Assembly: GCA_022841915.1 (NCBI GenBank) | Contig: JALHQN010000002.1 | Coordinates: 124,001-188,000 of the forward strand | Source: Burkholderiales bacterium | Lineage (GTDB): Bacteria; Pseudomonadota; Gammaproteobacteria; Burkholderiales; WYBJ01 | Direction of reading: 5' to 3' | Length of the DNA stretch: 64,000 nucleotides | Shown: positions 36,738 through 46,605 of the stretch, one piece after another | Layout: each line of letters opens with the position of its first letter | Numbering within the stretch: the first letter of the stretch is position 1 | Notes under the pieces: generated by a model | The model's input: only the letters and a program-made list of their open reading frames with translations | What the model was told of the DNA's origin: nothing | Databases searched by the model: none | Made by a program: the position numbers and the translations under genes

Positions 36738-38297
36738 TCAGTGACGGAAATGACGAATGCCTGTGAAGACCATGGCCAGTCCGTGCTCGTCGGCCGCCGC
36801 GATGACTTCCTCGTCGCGCATGCTGCCGCCGGGCTGCACGACGGCGCGCGCACCGGATTGCGCCAGCACGTCCAGCCCATCGCGAAACGGAAAGAATGCG
36901 TCGGACGCAACCACCGAACCGACCAGGGACAATCCCGCGTTGGTCGCCTTGATCGAAGCGATGCGCGCCGAGTCGACCCGACTCATCTGGCCCGCGCCGA
37001 CACCAAGCGTACGACCCTCGCCGCAGAACACGATCGCATTCGACTTGACGTACTTCGCCACCCGCCAGGCGAACAGCAGATCCGCCAATTCGGCTGGGCT
37101 GGGCTGGCGGCGAGTCACGCAGCGCAGATCGCCGAGGCCCGTAGCGGCCACGTCAGGGCTTTGCAGCAACAGTCCGCCGCCGACCCGCTTGATGTCCCAG
37201 GCATTGGCGCCCGCAGCGAGCGGAATTTCCAACACGCGTATGTTCGGCTTGCGCGCCAGCACCGTGATTGCTTCCGTGGTGACCTTGGGGGCGATCAGCA
37301 CCTCGACGAACTGCTCGGACACGGCCTCCGCCGTAGCCGCATCGAGTTCCCGGTTCACGGCAATGATGCCGCCGAAGGCTGAGGTCGGGTCGGTCGCAAA
37401 CGCGAAGCGATACGCCTCCGAAACCGAAGCAGCCACAGCGACGCCGCAGGGATTCGCGTGCTTCACGATCACGCAGGCCGGCTGGTCGAAGCTCTTGACA
37501 CACTCCCATGCCGCATCGGCATCGGCGATGTTGTTGTAAGAAAGCTCCTTGCCTTGCACTTGGCGATAAGCGGCCAACCCGCCCGGGGAGGCGTTGAGGT
37601 CGCGATAGAACGCCGCGTTCTGATGCGGATTCTCGCCGTAGCGCAAAGTCTGCACCCGCTCGAAGTTCAGGTTCAGACGCTGCGGGAACAGGCCCGGCTC
37701 GTCCTTGTCGTCCAGCGCCGTCAGATAATTGCTGATTGCACTGTCATAGGCGGCCGTGTGCGAGAAGGCCTTCTTGGCCAGCGCGAAGCGCAGCTTCGCG
37801 CCGATCGCCCCCTCGGAGGCCTCGAGTTCTTCGATGATGGCCGGATAATCCGCGGGATCCGTGACGACGGCGACGTCTTTGTAGTTCTTCGCCGCGCTGC
37901 GGACCATCGCCGGCCCACCGATATCGATGTTCTCGATGGCGTCATCCAGACTGGCGCCCTGCGCCACGGTGCGCGCGAAGGGGTACAGGTTCACAACCAC
38001 CAAGTCGATCCCGGGAATGTCGTGCTGGCTCATCGCCTGCACGTGGGCGGGAACGTCGCGGCGGGCCAGAATGGCCCCGTGGATACGCGGATGGAGCGTC
38101 TTTACGCGTCCGTCGAGCATTTCAGGGAAGCCGGTGAAGTCGGCCACTTCGGTGACGACGATGCCATCGTCGCGAAGCGCTTTGGCCGTGCCGCCGGTCG
38201 ACAGAATCTCGCAGCCATATCGGACGAGGCAGCGAGCGAGTGCCATGAGCCCCGTCTTGTCGGAGACGCTGATGAGTGCCCGTTTCACGCTAGCCAT
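36738..38297 (-). CDS. purH: Bifunctional AICAR transformylase / IMP cyclohydrolase
   Basis: 519 residues from the ATG at 38297 ([20 protein letters not shown]); the frame continues upstream without a supported start. N-terminal MGS-like cyclohydrolase domain with [14 protein letters not shown] and [15 protein letters not shown]-terminal formyltransferase with [23 protein letters not shown] and [12 protein letters not shown]. Catalyses the last two steps to IMP. Lies between fis and purD, the order common in betaproteobacteria. Confidence 0.97.
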   Translation of the reverse strand: MASVKRALISVSDKTGLMALARCLVRYGCEILSTGGTAKALRDDGIVVTEVADFTGFPEMLDGRVKTLHPRIHGAILARRDVPAHVQAMSQHDIPGIDLVVVNLYPFARTVAQGASLDDAIENIDIGGPAMVRSAAKNYKDVAVVTDPADYPAIIEELEASEGAIGAKLRFALAKKAFSHTAAYDSAISNYLTALDDKDEPGLFPQRLNLNFERVQTLRYGENPHQNAAFYRDLNASPGGLAAYRQVQGKELSYNNIADADAAWECVKSFDQPACVIVKHANPCGVAVAASVSEAYRFAFATDPTSAFGGIIAVNRELDAATAEAVSEQFVEVLIAPKVTTEAITVLARKPNIRVLEIPLAAGANAWDIKRVGGGLLLQSPDVAATGLGDLRCVTRRQPSPAELADLLFAWRVAKYVKSNAIVFCGEGRTLGVGAGQMSRVDSARIASIKATNAGLSLVGSVVASDAFFPFRDGLDVLAQSGARAVVQPGGSMRDEEVIAAADEHGLAMVFTGIRHFRH

Positions 38298-38402
38298 GGC
38301 GCTTGTCCTCGGACCACGAAATTCCAAACCATTCCGGGCGCATCGCCCCTTCGCGATAACCATGGGTGGCGCTGACACATCGAGCCTGTTGTTCAGCCAT
38401 GA

Positions 38403-38642
38403 CTAGCCCTTGATCCCGTGGGTTTTCATTTTCTTGCGTAACGTGTTGCGATTGATGCCCAACATCTCGGCGGCATGCGTCTGATTGCCTTCCACCCGCG
38501 TGAGCACGGCCTCGATGAGTGGGCGCTCGACGCAACTGATCACCATCTCGTACACGCCCTGCGGCTTCTCGCCGTCCAGATCGCGGAAATAGCCGTCGAG
38601 TGCCTTGCGAACCGAACGCTCCAGATCGGTTTCATAGTTCAT
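38403..38642 (-). CDS. fis: Fis family nucleoid-associated DNA-binding protein
   Basis: 79 residues from an ATG that overlaps the dusB stop (ATGA), slightly shorter than the E. coli protein. The C-terminal helix-turn-helix is clear: PLIEAVLTRVEGNQTHAAEM then LGINRNTLRKKMKTHGIKG. Homodimer that bends DNA and regulates rRNA and other growth-phase genes. The dusB-fis coupling is the conserved proteobacterial arrangement. Confidence 0.96.
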   Translation of the reverse strand: MNYETDLERSVRKALDGYFRDLDGEKPQGVYEMVISCVERPLIEAVLTRVEGNQTHAAEMLGINRNTLRKKMKTHGIKG

Positions 38643-39652
38643 GCCGCAAGCTCCTCTCTTGCGCTTGTAGCGAATACCCAACCGCGGTCTTCCAGCCGCT
38701 TGAAATACGTCTCGAGAGCGTCGCGCTGGTCCGAAGGACAATCCAGCCGATTGAACAGATGCCGAAACTGCACGCCTGCTTCGAGTCCTGTGGTGTACCA
38801 CGATATATGCTTGCGTGCGATCCGCACGCCGAGAAACTCGCCATAAAACCGGTGCAGCTCCTCGAGATGCGCCAAGAGCACGCGCTTGATTTCCAGCAGG
38901 GTGGGCGGCGCGGCGATCTGCCCATGCTTCAGGTAATGCTCGATCTCGCGGAATATCCAGGGCCTGCCCTGTGCCGCGCGCCCGATCATCAGGGCATCCG
39001 CGCCCGTGCGCTCGAGAACGAACCTTGCCTTCTGCGGTGAATCGATGTCGCCGTTGGCGATGACAGGCATGGCAACGCTGCGTTTGACTTCGGCGATCGT
39101 GTCGTATTCAGCCTCCCCACGAAACGCGTCGGCACGGGTGCGACCGTGGACCGCGAGGGCGCGCACACCTGCCTGTTCGGCAATTCGAGCGATCCGTACC
39201 GCGTTACGGTGACTGCCGTCCCAGCCGGTTCTGATCTTCAGCGTCACGGGCACATCCACGGCGCTCACGACAGCATCGAGGATGCGCCCGACGAGACCCT
39301 CATCGCGCAAGAGCGCTGAACCCGCCGCCACATTGCAAACCTTCTTCGCGGGACAGCCCATGTTGAGATCGATGATGTCCGCCCCTCTATCTCGATTGAA
39401 GCGGGCCGCCTCCGCAAGCATCTGCGGATCCGCACCCGCGATCTGCACACTGATCGGGGCGACCTCGCCGTCGTGATCCATGCGCCGTTGCGTCTTCGAG
39501 GTCGTCACCAGGCTGGGATTGGATCCAATCATCTCCGACACGGCGAGCGCCGCACCGAATGAACGGCACAGCGTGCGAAACGGCCGATCGGTAACGCCCG
39601 CCATGGGGGCAACGACCAGCGAACCCTGCAGAGAATACGGTCCTATCTGCAC
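38639..39652 (-). CDS. dusB: tRNA-dihydrouridine synthase B
   Basis: 337 residues. FMN enzyme that reduces uridines in the tRNA D-loop. Motifs: VVAPMAGVTDRPFRTLCRSF, IIDLNMGCPAKKV with the catalytic Cys, VTLKIRTGWDGSHRNAV, AVHGRTRADAFRG, VIANGDIDSP and MIGRAAQGRPWIF. First gene of the dusB-fis-purH-purD run. Confidence 0.97.
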   Translation of the reverse strand: MQIGPYSLQGSLVVAPMAGVTDRPFRTLCRSFGAALAVSEMIGSNPSLVTTSKTQRRMDHDGEVAPISVQIAGADPQMLAEAARFNRDRGADIIDLNMGCPAKKVCNVAAGSALLRDEGLVGRILDAVVSAVDVPVTLKIRTGWDGSHRNAVRIARIAEQAGVRALAVHGRTRADAFRGEAEYDTIAEVKRSVAMPVIANGDIDSPQKARFVLERTGADALMIGRAAQGRPWIFREIEHYLKHGQIAAPPTLLEIKRVLLAHLEELHRFYGEFLGVRIARKHISWYTTGLEAGVQFRHLFNRLDCPSDQRDALETYFKRLEDRGWVFATSAREELAA

Positions 39653-39744
39653 TGCCGAAGCGCCCGGGGAATAGACGGAGAGAAAGCCTGGAGAAGGGCC
39701 GTCATTCTAATCACATTCGGCGCCCCGCAAAAGCGCGACAACGG

Positions 39745-40890
39745 TCAGCCAGGGTTGCCGAAGATCATGCGACGCATCAAGAAACGCTTGGGCGCGCCTG
39801 ACGCATCGAGCAAAAACAATCCGAGACTGCGTCCCCAGGCGAGCACCGGATCATCGTTCGAAAAACCGCGCACCAACACGTCCGTGAACAATGTCCCGCC
39901 CGCGCGATCGAAGCGCCGAGCCGCGCGATACCGGCGCAGCGCCTGCAGCAGGTCACCGCCCGATGCAGCGCAGTCGGCAAGCGACTGCGAGAGTTCGAAC
40001 GCGTCGCGCAAGCCGATGTTGAAGCCCTGCCCGGCGCCTGGGTGCAGAGTCTGGGCAGCGTTGCCGATGAGCACGTGCCGGTCGCTGGCTATTCGATGCG
40101 CGTAGCGCAGCACGAGCCTGAACGATGCACGAGGGCCTCGCAGACGCATCTTGCCCATGCGCTCGCCGTACGCCTGCATTAGGGCCAACTCGAACTCGCC
40201 GACTTCCAAAGCGAGCAAGCCCTCGGCATCCCCCGCCGGCACCGTCCAAATGAGTGCGTGGGAGCCGCCTAAGGGAAGCAGCGCGATCGGGCCCTGACCT
40301 GTGAATCGCTCGTAGGCGTGGTCGCTCGCTGCCCGCTCGCATGCTACCTCGGCAACGAGCGCATGTTGCTTGTAGTCCCGCTCCGTCGAGCGGGTTTCGC
40401 GAAACAGATTGGCCCCACCGTCGGCCTGTGCGACGACACGGGCGCCAAGAACGCGCTGTGCCAGTGCCTGCTCGAAATGCACCACGGCGGCTTCGGGCTC
40501 GGTCTGAATGGTCGCAACCCGCGCTCCGGAGATGACGTCCACACCCAGGACCGCGATTCGTGCCCGCAGCGCGTGCATGATGTCGGCGTAGGAAACGACA
40601 TAGCCGAGCGCATCGATGCCGAGCTCCTCGGCGGTGAGCAAAGTGTGTCCGAATCGGCCGCGCTGGGACACGTGCACGACGCGGATAGGCTGAGCGTCCG
40701 TGAGGTGTTCCCAGACACCCCATCGCTTGAGGATCAAGTGCGAACCGTATGAAAGCGCGAATACCCGCGGATCGCGACTTACCGCTTCGGGACTCGCCTC
40801 GAGCACCAGGCTGTCGAGCCCGGCCAGCTTCGCGGCGACTGCGACGGACAACCCCACCGGTCCGCCGCCGATAATCGCGATGTCGTGCAT
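39745..40890 (-). CDS. ubiH: UbiH/Coq6-family FAD-dependent ubiquinone-biosynthesis hydroxylase
   Basis: 381 residues from the ATG at 40890. FAD-binding GxGxxG variant MHDIAIIGGGPVGLSVAVAA, the middle motif DALGYVVSYADIMHAL, and the second FAD motif HVLIGNAAQTLHPGAGQGFN followed by IGLRDAFELSQ. Adds a hydroxyl to the ubiquinone ring. UbiH, UbiF and UbiI are hard to separate by eye, so the symbol is tentative. It follows pepP by 8 bp, the conserved pepP-ubiH pair. Confidence 0.88.
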   Translation of the reverse strand: MHDIAIIGGGPVGLSVAVAAKLAGLDSLVLEASPEAVSRDPRVFALSYGSHLILKRWGVWEHLTDAQPIRVVHVSQRGRFGHTLLTAEELGIDALGYVVSYADIMHALRARIAVLGVDVISGARVATIQTEPEAAVVHFEQALAQRVLGARVVAQADGGANLFRETRSTERDYKQHALVAEVACERAASDHAYERFTGQGPIALLPLGGSHALIWTVPAGDAEGLLALEVGEFELALMQAYGERMGKMRLRGPRASFRLVLRYAHRIASDRHVLIGNAAQTLHPGAGQGFNIGLRDAFELSQSLADCAASGGDLLQALRRYRAARRFDRAGGTLFTDVLVRGFSNDDPVLAWGRSLGLFLLDASGAPKRFLMRRMIFGNPG

Positions 40891-40898
40891 GGCGCGCC

Positions 40899-42203
40899 TC
40901 AATCCGAGCGCATGAGCGCTTCGATGTCGGACACCGATTTCGGCACAGCCGCGGTCAACACCTCGTTCGCGCTGGCCGTCACCACGACGTCGTCCTCGAT
41001 GCGGATGCCGATATTCCAGAATGCCTGGGGGATGTCTTCGGCGGGACGAACGTAGAGGCCAGGTTCCACGGTAAGCACCATGCCTTCGACCAAAGGCTTC
41101 CACTTGCCCTCACTGCCATAGTCGCCTGCATCGTGCACATCGAGTCCGAGCCAATGACCGGTGCGATGCATGTAGAAGCGTCTGTACGCGCCGCTTTCGA
41201 TCAAACCGCCGACCTCTCCGCCGAGCAGACCCACATCCACCAGACCCTGCGTCAGCACACGCACGGCCGCCGCGTGCGGATCATTGAACGATGCGCCCGG
41301 ACGCACCGCGTCTATGGCCTGCCGCTGCGCCTCGAGCACGATCTCGTAGAGCGCCTTGCGCTGCCCCTCGAAGCGCCCTCCCACGGGAAACGTCCGAGTG
41401 ATGTCAGACGCATAGCCGTCGAGTTCGCAGCCCGCGTCGATCAGCAGCAGATCGTTGTCCTGCAACACGCAGCGATTGGTCACGTAATGCAGCACGCATG
41501 CGTTCGCGCCGCCCGCGACGATCGATGTGTACGCCGGCGCTTGGGCGCCGTGGCGAGCGAATTCGTGCAGGATCTCGGCTTCGATCTCGTATTCGTGCAT
41601 GCCTGGACGCACCGTGCGCATCGCCCGTCGATGGGCGCCGGCCGAGATCGCGGCCGCCTTGCGCATGGTTTCGAGCTCGTACCCGTCCTTTACCAGGCGC
41701 ATCTCGTCGAGGTGACTGCGCAAGTCCACGACCTCGGAGGGCGCACGCACCCCGGTGCGCACCATCGCGCGTACGGCGTTCAGCCAGGATGTGAGCCGCA
41801 TGTCCCACGCCGGATCGGCGCCCAAGCTGAAGAACACCCGGTCTCGGTCACCGAGGAGCTTGGGCATCTGCTCGTCGAGCGCCTCGATCGGAAACGTCTC
41901 GTCCATGGCGAACGCCGCGCGTGCGCCCTGAGGACCGTATCTGAAGCCGTCCCAGATCTCCCGCTCCTCATTCTTGCTGCGGCAGAACAGCAGGCTGCGC
42001 GGTTCGCTCCCGCCGATCAATACGTAGACGGCCTCAGGCTCCGTGAACCCCGTCAGGTAGTAGAAGTAGCTGTCGAACCGATACGGGTAGTGCGAGTCCC
42101 GATTGCGAGCGCGTTCGGGGGCAGTCGCCAAAATGGCGACTGCGTCGCCGATCTTCGCGGCCAGACGGGCTCGTCGGGCGATGTAGGCGTCCATGGAAGT
42201 CAT
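40899..42203 (-). CDS. pepP: Xaa-Pro aminopeptidase
   Basis: 434 residues from the ATG at 42203 (MTSMDAY; an ATG at 42194 is possible). Removes N-terminal residues preceding proline. N-domain RNRDSHYPYRFDSYFYYLTG; pita-bread metallo-domain with LLIDAGCELDGYASDITRTF (two metal Asp), HRTGHWLGLDVHDAGDY (metal His and catalytic His), LTVEPGLY and GIRIEDDVVVT (metal Glu). Upstream of the ubiH-type gene as in E. coli. Confidence 0.96.
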   Translation of the reverse strand: MTSMDAYIARRARLAAKIGDAVAILATAPERARNRDSHYPYRFDSYFYYLTGFTEPEAVYVLIGGSEPRSLLFCRSKNEEREIWDGFRYGPQGARAAFAMDETFPIEALDEQMPKLLGDRDRVFFSLGADPAWDMRLTSWLNAVRAMVRTGVRAPSEVVDLRSHLDEMRLVKDGYELETMRKAAAISAGAHRRAMRTVRPGMHEYEIEAEILHEFARHGAQAPAYTSIVAGGANACVLHYVTNRCVLQDNDLLLIDAGCELDGYASDITRTFPVGGRFEGQRKALYEIVLEAQRQAIDAVRPGASFNDPHAAAVRVLTQGLVDVGLLGGEVGGLIESGAYRRFYMHRTGHWLGLDVHDAGDYGSEGKWKPLVEGMVLTVEPGLYVRPAEDIPQAFWNIGIRIEDDVVVTASANEVLTAAVPKSVSDIEALMRSD

Positions 42204-42357
42204 CGCACTGCTCCGAAATTCGCTGAAGTCATGCCGGTCGCGGCATCGCGACGCACGGCATGCGATTGCATCACTGTGGCGCCCCTCGCACAAGGCTTGC
42301 CGCAGAAAACACGCAGGCGGCCCCGCGACCGCCGAACCCGCTCAAGGCCCGCACCGA

Positions 42358-43050
42358 TCAACGCGCTGACAGGAGCGTTTGCAGACAGGCCAAGCGCTCC
42401 GGGGTGCCGATATCCATCCACAGGCCCCTGTAATGCTCGCCCGACACCCGCCCTTGCTCGGCAGCCTGATGCAGCAGGGGCCCGAGCGGCCGGCGTTCTC
42501 CGCGCCTGATCTGCGCGAAAAAAGGAGGCTGGTAAAGACCGATGCCGCTGAAGGTCAATCTGGAGTCGCCCGCACCCTGAACGCGGCCGGCTGCGTCGAG
42601 GGCAAAGTCGCCCTGTGCATGATGGCCAGGGTTATCGACCAGCACCAGGTGGACGCAGTCGGGTGCAGCGGCGTTTTGCAGACGCTTCGCGACGCTCGCC
42701 AGCGAGGCGAGATCGAACTCACAGTAGATGTCGGCGTTCAGCGCAATGAAAGGACCTTCGCCGAGCAGCGGCAGGGCCGCGGCGATGCCCCCTGCGGTCT
42801 CCAGCGCCGTCGCCTCGGGCGAGTACGCGATACGCGCGCCCAGCTCGCGCCCGTCGCCGAGCTTGGCCATGATCTGATCGCCCAGATGCGCGACATTCAC
42901 GACCACGTCGCGCACGCCCGCCGCGACGAGGCGCAGAATCTGCCACTCGATCAAGCTGCGCCCGCCGGCTTGAAGCAGGGGTTTCGGGATCCGGTCGGTC
43001 AGCGGGCGCATGCGCTCGCCGCGGCCCGCGGCCAAGACGATGGCTTTCAT
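42358..43050 (-). CDS. murU: N-acetylmuramate-1-phosphate uridylyltransferase
   Basis: 230 residues from the ATG at 43050. Nucleotidyltransferase with MKAIVLAAGRGERMRPLTDR and IPKPLLQAGGRSLIEWQ (nucleotide loop and Lys), VVVNVAHLGDQI, ETAGGI and the metal Asp in ALNADIYCEF. Length and neighbourhood with AmgK identify it as MurU, which makes UDP-MurNAc from MurNAc-1-P in peptidoglycan recycling and so bypasses MurA/MurB. Separated from amgK by 184 bp on the same strand. Confidence 0.88.
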   Translation of the reverse strand: MKAIVLAAGRGERMRPLTDRIPKPLLQAGGRSLIEWQILRLVAAGVRDVVVNVAHLGDQIMAKLGDGRELGARIAYSPEATALETAGGIAAALPLLGEGPFIALNADIYCEFDLASLASVAKRLQNAAAPDCVHLVLVDNPGHHAQGDFALDAAGRVQGAGDSRLTFSGIGLYQPPFFAQIRRGERRPLGPLLHQAAEQGRVSGEHYRGLWMDIGTPERLACLQTLLSAR

Positions 43051-43234
43051 GTCGTCGGTCGAGTCGTGACCCGTGTCAAAGGCTGGCCGCCGATCCACCG
43101 AGAGGCCATGGCGCAGTCATGCGGGCCGAGGTCGGTGCAAATCTCAGCCGGATGGAAGAAACGTCCGGCGGGAACTCGCGCCAAATCATTGCGGCGACCG
43201 GCATCAGCGGGGCAGCGCATGGGAAGTCGGCGAA

Positions 43235-44230
43235 CTAGAAGGTGTGAGCAATTTGGCGAGTGCGCCCATGCAGTTGATCGAGAATGTCGGCCAGCGGGAA
43301 GAACTCACGATACCGGCGCGTCGTCCGCTCCAGATAGCTCAGGACGAGCGGTATGTCCGCCAGGTAGCGCTCCTTGCCATCCCTGTGCCACAGTCGAGCG
43401 AATATCCCCAGCACCTTCAGATGGCGCTGCACACCCATCCACTCGAAATCGCGGTAGAACTCGCCGAAGTCAGCCGCGACAGGGAGGCCGGCAGCGCGCG
43501 CCCCTGTCCAATATCGAACTGTCCAGTCGATCACCTGCGCCTCGGTCCATTCGACATACGCATCCTTCAAGAGAGACACCAGGTCGTAGGTGATCGACCC
43601 GTAGACGGCGTCCTGGAAATCCAGCACACCCGGCTCGGACGCCGTGACCATGAGGTTGCGCGCATGGTAGTCGCGGTGGACGAACACGCGCGGCTGCGCA
43701 AGGTTGTTCTCGAGTAGAACAGCCAAGACGCCTTCAAGGGCCTTGCCTTGCTTCTCGGACAGCGTTTGCTGCAGGTGGCGCTGGACGTACCACTCGGGAA
43801 AGAGATCGACCTCGCGCTTGAGCAAAGCGTAATCGTAATCGGGCAACACGCCCGGCCTGCTGGCAGCCTGGAGCCGCACGAGCGTATCGATCGCTGCCGG
43901 GTAGAGTGCGCCGGCGTTGTGCGCATCGAGCTTGTCGAGAAAAGTCGACGAGCCGAAATCGGTCAGAAGGAGGAAGCCCCGCTCGACGTCGCGGGCGAGG
44001 ATCGCCGGCACATTGACGCCTGCTTCACGAAAGAGATCAGCCACGCGTATGAATATGGCGCAGTCTTCGTGCGGCGGAGGCGCGTCCATGGCGATGACTG
44101 TCCCGCCGCCCAGGCGCGCGAAGCGGAAATAGCGGCGAAAACTCGCGTCTTCGGAGGCCGGCGACATGCTCGCGACTTCGACGTCGAGCGCGGTTGCTGC
44201 CCAGTTTCTGAGTTGCTCGAGCCGATCCAT
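43235..44230 (-). CDS. amgK: N-acetylmuramate/N-acetylglucosamine kinase
   Basis: 331 residues from the ATG at 44230 (MDRLEQLRNWAATAL; ATGs further upstream are possible). Aminoglycoside-phosphotransferase fold: SEDASFRRYFRF, FLLLTDFGSSTFLD, catalytic loop VFVHRDYHARNLMV and the metal Asp in VLDFQDAVYGSITYDL. Phosphorylates MurNAc at the anomeric carbon for MurU. Divergent from lptD, the arrangement usual for amgK-murU in gamma- and betaproteobacteria. Confidence 0.9.
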   Translation of the reverse strand: MDRLEQLRNWAATALDVEVASMSPASEDASFRRYFRFARLGGGTVIAMDAPPPHEDCAIFIRVADLFREAGVNVPAILARDVERGFLLLTDFGSSTFLDKLDAHNAGALYPAAIDTLVRLQAASRPGVLPDYDYALLKREVDLFPEWYVQRHLQQTLSEKQGKALEGVLAVLLENNLAQPRVFVHRDYHARNLMVTASEPGVLDFQDAVYGSITYDLVSLLKDAYVEWTEAQVIDWTVRYWTGARAAGLPVAADFGEFYRDFEWMGVQRHLKVLGIFARLWHRDGKERYLADIPLVLSYLERTTRRYREFFPLADILDQLHGRTRQIAHTF

Positions 44231-44365
44231 CGCGATTGCGTTGCCTTCCCGGAGCGCGGATTCTATCATTCGACCCACTCGATGCCCGTGATCGCACCGT
44301 CGGAGCGCCGCTCAAGCGGTCCGGAGGCATAGCCGGTCAGAACACACAGATTTCCAGCCGAAACA

Positions 44366-46603
44366 ATGCACCCTACTGGCCTGCCACCGCTCGGCGCTCT
44401 CGTGCTGCTCATGCTCGCCGCGGAGACGCACGCTGCGGGCTCGGGATTGGGGCTCAAGCTCGACCCTCGATTGCAGCCGCCCGCGCTGACCGGCCAGGAG
44501 AAGCTTCCCGTCTTCATCGAGGCCGATCGCCTTCAGGGCCATCAGGACCGCGACTTCGAAGCTCAGGGCAACGCGCGCTTCCGTACGCGCGACAAAGCCT
44601 TGTTCGCGGACTGGCTACTCTACAAGAGTGCCGAAGACGAGGTCGAGGCCACCGGCAACGTCCGACTGGAGCAAAAGGGCGATGTGTTCGAGGGCACTCG
44701 CCTGAAGCTCAATCTGGAGACGGAGCAGGGTTACCTGCAACAGCCCACCTTCAGCCTTTCCGAACAAGGCGCCCGCGGCGATGCGAAGGAATTCGTGTTC
44801 GTCGGCGAAAACCGCTACCGTGTCGATCAGGGGCGGTACACCACCTGCGGTCCCGGGCAGGACGACTGGTTCATTCGGGCGCGCGACCTGGACCTCGACA
44901 AGAATACGGACATCGGCACGGCGCGAGACGCCAGCGTGGTCTTTCTCGGCAGGCCCATCCTGTATACGCCGTGGATGGATTTCCCGCTGAGCCAGAATCG
45001 CAAATCCGGCTTCCTGTCGCCTACGATCGCCACGAGCGGCAAAAGCGGCCCGGAGTTCTCGATTCCGTACTACTGGAACATCGCGCCTAACCGCGATGCC
45101 ACCTTCACACCTCACATTCTGGCCAAGCGCGGTCTCATGCTGGGCACCGAATTCCGCTACCTGGAGCCCACCTATGACGGCGAGTTGCGCGTCGAGGCGT
45201 TGCCGAACGATCGCAACTTCGACGGACAAGACCGGTACGCGGGTTTCGTGCGCCACCGGCAAATCCGGGGGCCATGGACGTTCCTCGTCAATGCGCAGAA
45301 AGTCTCGGACGACAATTACTTCCGCGATCTGTCGACGCAGATTCAAGCGACCTCGCTGACCCTGCTCCCGCGCGAGGCTCATGCGGTCCGCGGCGGGGCG
45401 CTCGGGCAGAAGGGGCACTGGACTTTGTCCGGTTTTGTGCAGCGTTGGCAAACCTTGCAGGATCCGCGCGCGCCGATTACGCCGCCCTACGACCGTCTGC
45501 CTCAGATCTCGCTGGTGACGAACAGCTACGATGTGGCGAACACCGACATCAACTTCACCGGCAGTTATGTCGACTTCGACCACCCCACATTGGTGAATGC
45601 GCGACGGTTCGTCGCCTACCCCAGCATCAGCGCGCCGCTGCAAACATCCTTCGCGTATCTCACGCCCAAGGTCGGCCTGCACTACACGCGCTACGACATC
45701 GAGAACCGGCCGAGCACGCGGCTCACCAACGCCAGCCGCTCGGTGCCGATATTCAGCACCGAGGGCGGCATGGTGTTCGAGCGCAACACCACCATTCGGG
45801 GCAGGAATTACTTGCAGACGCTGGAACCGAAGCTTCTGTATGTCTATGTCCCGTATCGGAACCAGAACAATCTGCCGAACTTCGAAAGCGGCCTCACCGA
45901 CATCAACTTCGCATCCATCTTCAGCGAGAACCTCTTCAGCGGCCAGGACCGCATCAGCGACGCCAATCAGCTCACCATGGGAGTGACCTCCCGCTTGCTC
46001 GACCCGCAGACAGGCATCGAGCAAGTGCGGGTCGGAGTCGCGCAGAGATTTCACTTCAAGGATCAGGAAGTGACGCTGCCGGGGGTGCCGGCCCGCACCG
46101 GAACCGCCTCGGATATTCTTGCCGCGCTCAGCGGCCGACTTACCCGCGACTTGGTGGCCGAAGTCGGTGTCCAGTACAACACCGAATTTTCCCAAACGCG
46201 GAAGCTGGCGTTAGGTGCGCGTTACCAGCCGGATGTGGGCAAAGTGCTCAACGTCGGCTATCGCATGACTCGCGGGATCCTCGAGAATGTCGACGTATCG
46301 GCCCAGTGGCCGATTGCTCGCGGATGGAGCGGTGTCGGGCGCATGAACTATTCCCTGCGAGACAGCCGTATCGCCGAGGGACTGGCCGGCGTAGAGTACA
46401 ACGGTGGCTGCTGGGTGGTGAGGCTGGTGAGCTATAACGTTGCGGTCGGCACGGGCGAGGCTTCGCGATCGATTTTCCTCCAGCTTGAACTGAACGGGGT
46501 CGCCAAGGTCGGATCGAATCCGCTCGAAGTATTGCGCCAAAACATTTCCGGGTACACGAAAATCAATGAACCGCAGGGAAGCATCCTGCCACCGCTACGC
46601 TAG
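44366..46603 (+). CDS. lptD: LPS-assembly outer-membrane protein LptD
   Basis: 745 residues. Signal peptide, LptA-like N-domain (FIEADRLQGHQDRDFEAQGN, VEATGNVRLEQKGDVFEGTR), then a large beta-barrel (FGRPILYTPW-like turn, SGFLSPTIATSGKSGPEFSI, TFTPHILAKRG). Inserts lipopolysaccharide into the outer leaflet with LptE. Only two cysteines are seen in the mature part, one in YTTCGPGQDD and one in NGGCWVVRLVSY near the C-terminus, so a single inter-domain disulfide is expected in place of the two in E. coli. Two bases separate it from surA. Confidence 0.96.
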   Translation: MHPTGLPPLGALVLLMLAAETHAAGSGLGLKLDPRLQPPALTGQEKLPVFIEADRLQGHQDRDFEAQGNARFRTRDKALFADWLLYKSAEDEVEATGNVRLEQKGDVFEGTRLKLNLETEQGYLQQPTFSLSEQGARGDAKEFVFVGENRYRVDQGRYTTCGPGQDDWFIRARDLDLDKNTDIGTARDASVVFLGRPILYTPWMDFPLSQNRKSGFLSPTIATSGKSGPEFSIPYYWNIAPNRDATFTPHILAKRGLMLGTEFRYLEPTYDGELRVEALPNDRNFDGQDRYAGFVRHRQIRGPWTFLVNAQKVSDDNYFRDLSTQIQATSLTLLPREAHAVRGGALGQKGHWTLSGFVQRWQTLQDPRAPITPPYDRLPQISLVTNSYDVANTDINFTGSYVDFDHPTLVNARRFVAYPSISAPLQTSFAYLTPKVGLHYTRYDIENRPSTRLTNASRSVPIFSTEGGMVFERNTTIRGRNYLQTLEPKLLYVYVPYRNQNNLPNFESGLTDINFASIFSENLFSGQDRISDANQLTMGVTSRLLDPQTGIEQVRVGVAQRFHFKDQEVTLPGVPARTGTASDILAALSGRLTRDLVAEVGVQYNTEFSQTRKLALGARYQPDVGKVLNVGYRMTRGILENVDVSAQWPIARGWSGVGRMNYSLRDSRIAEGLAGVEYNGGCWVVRLVSYNVAVGTGEASRSIFLQLELNGVAKVGSNPLEVLRQNISGYTKINEPQGSILPPLR

Positions 46604-46605
46604 GC

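Noticed and set aside
41133-42509. 458-codon plus-strand frame opposite pepP
   Set aside because: Shadow of pepP; no motif.
44615-46195. 526-codon minus-strand frame opposite lptD
   Set aside because: Shadow; lptD is unambiguous on the plus strand.
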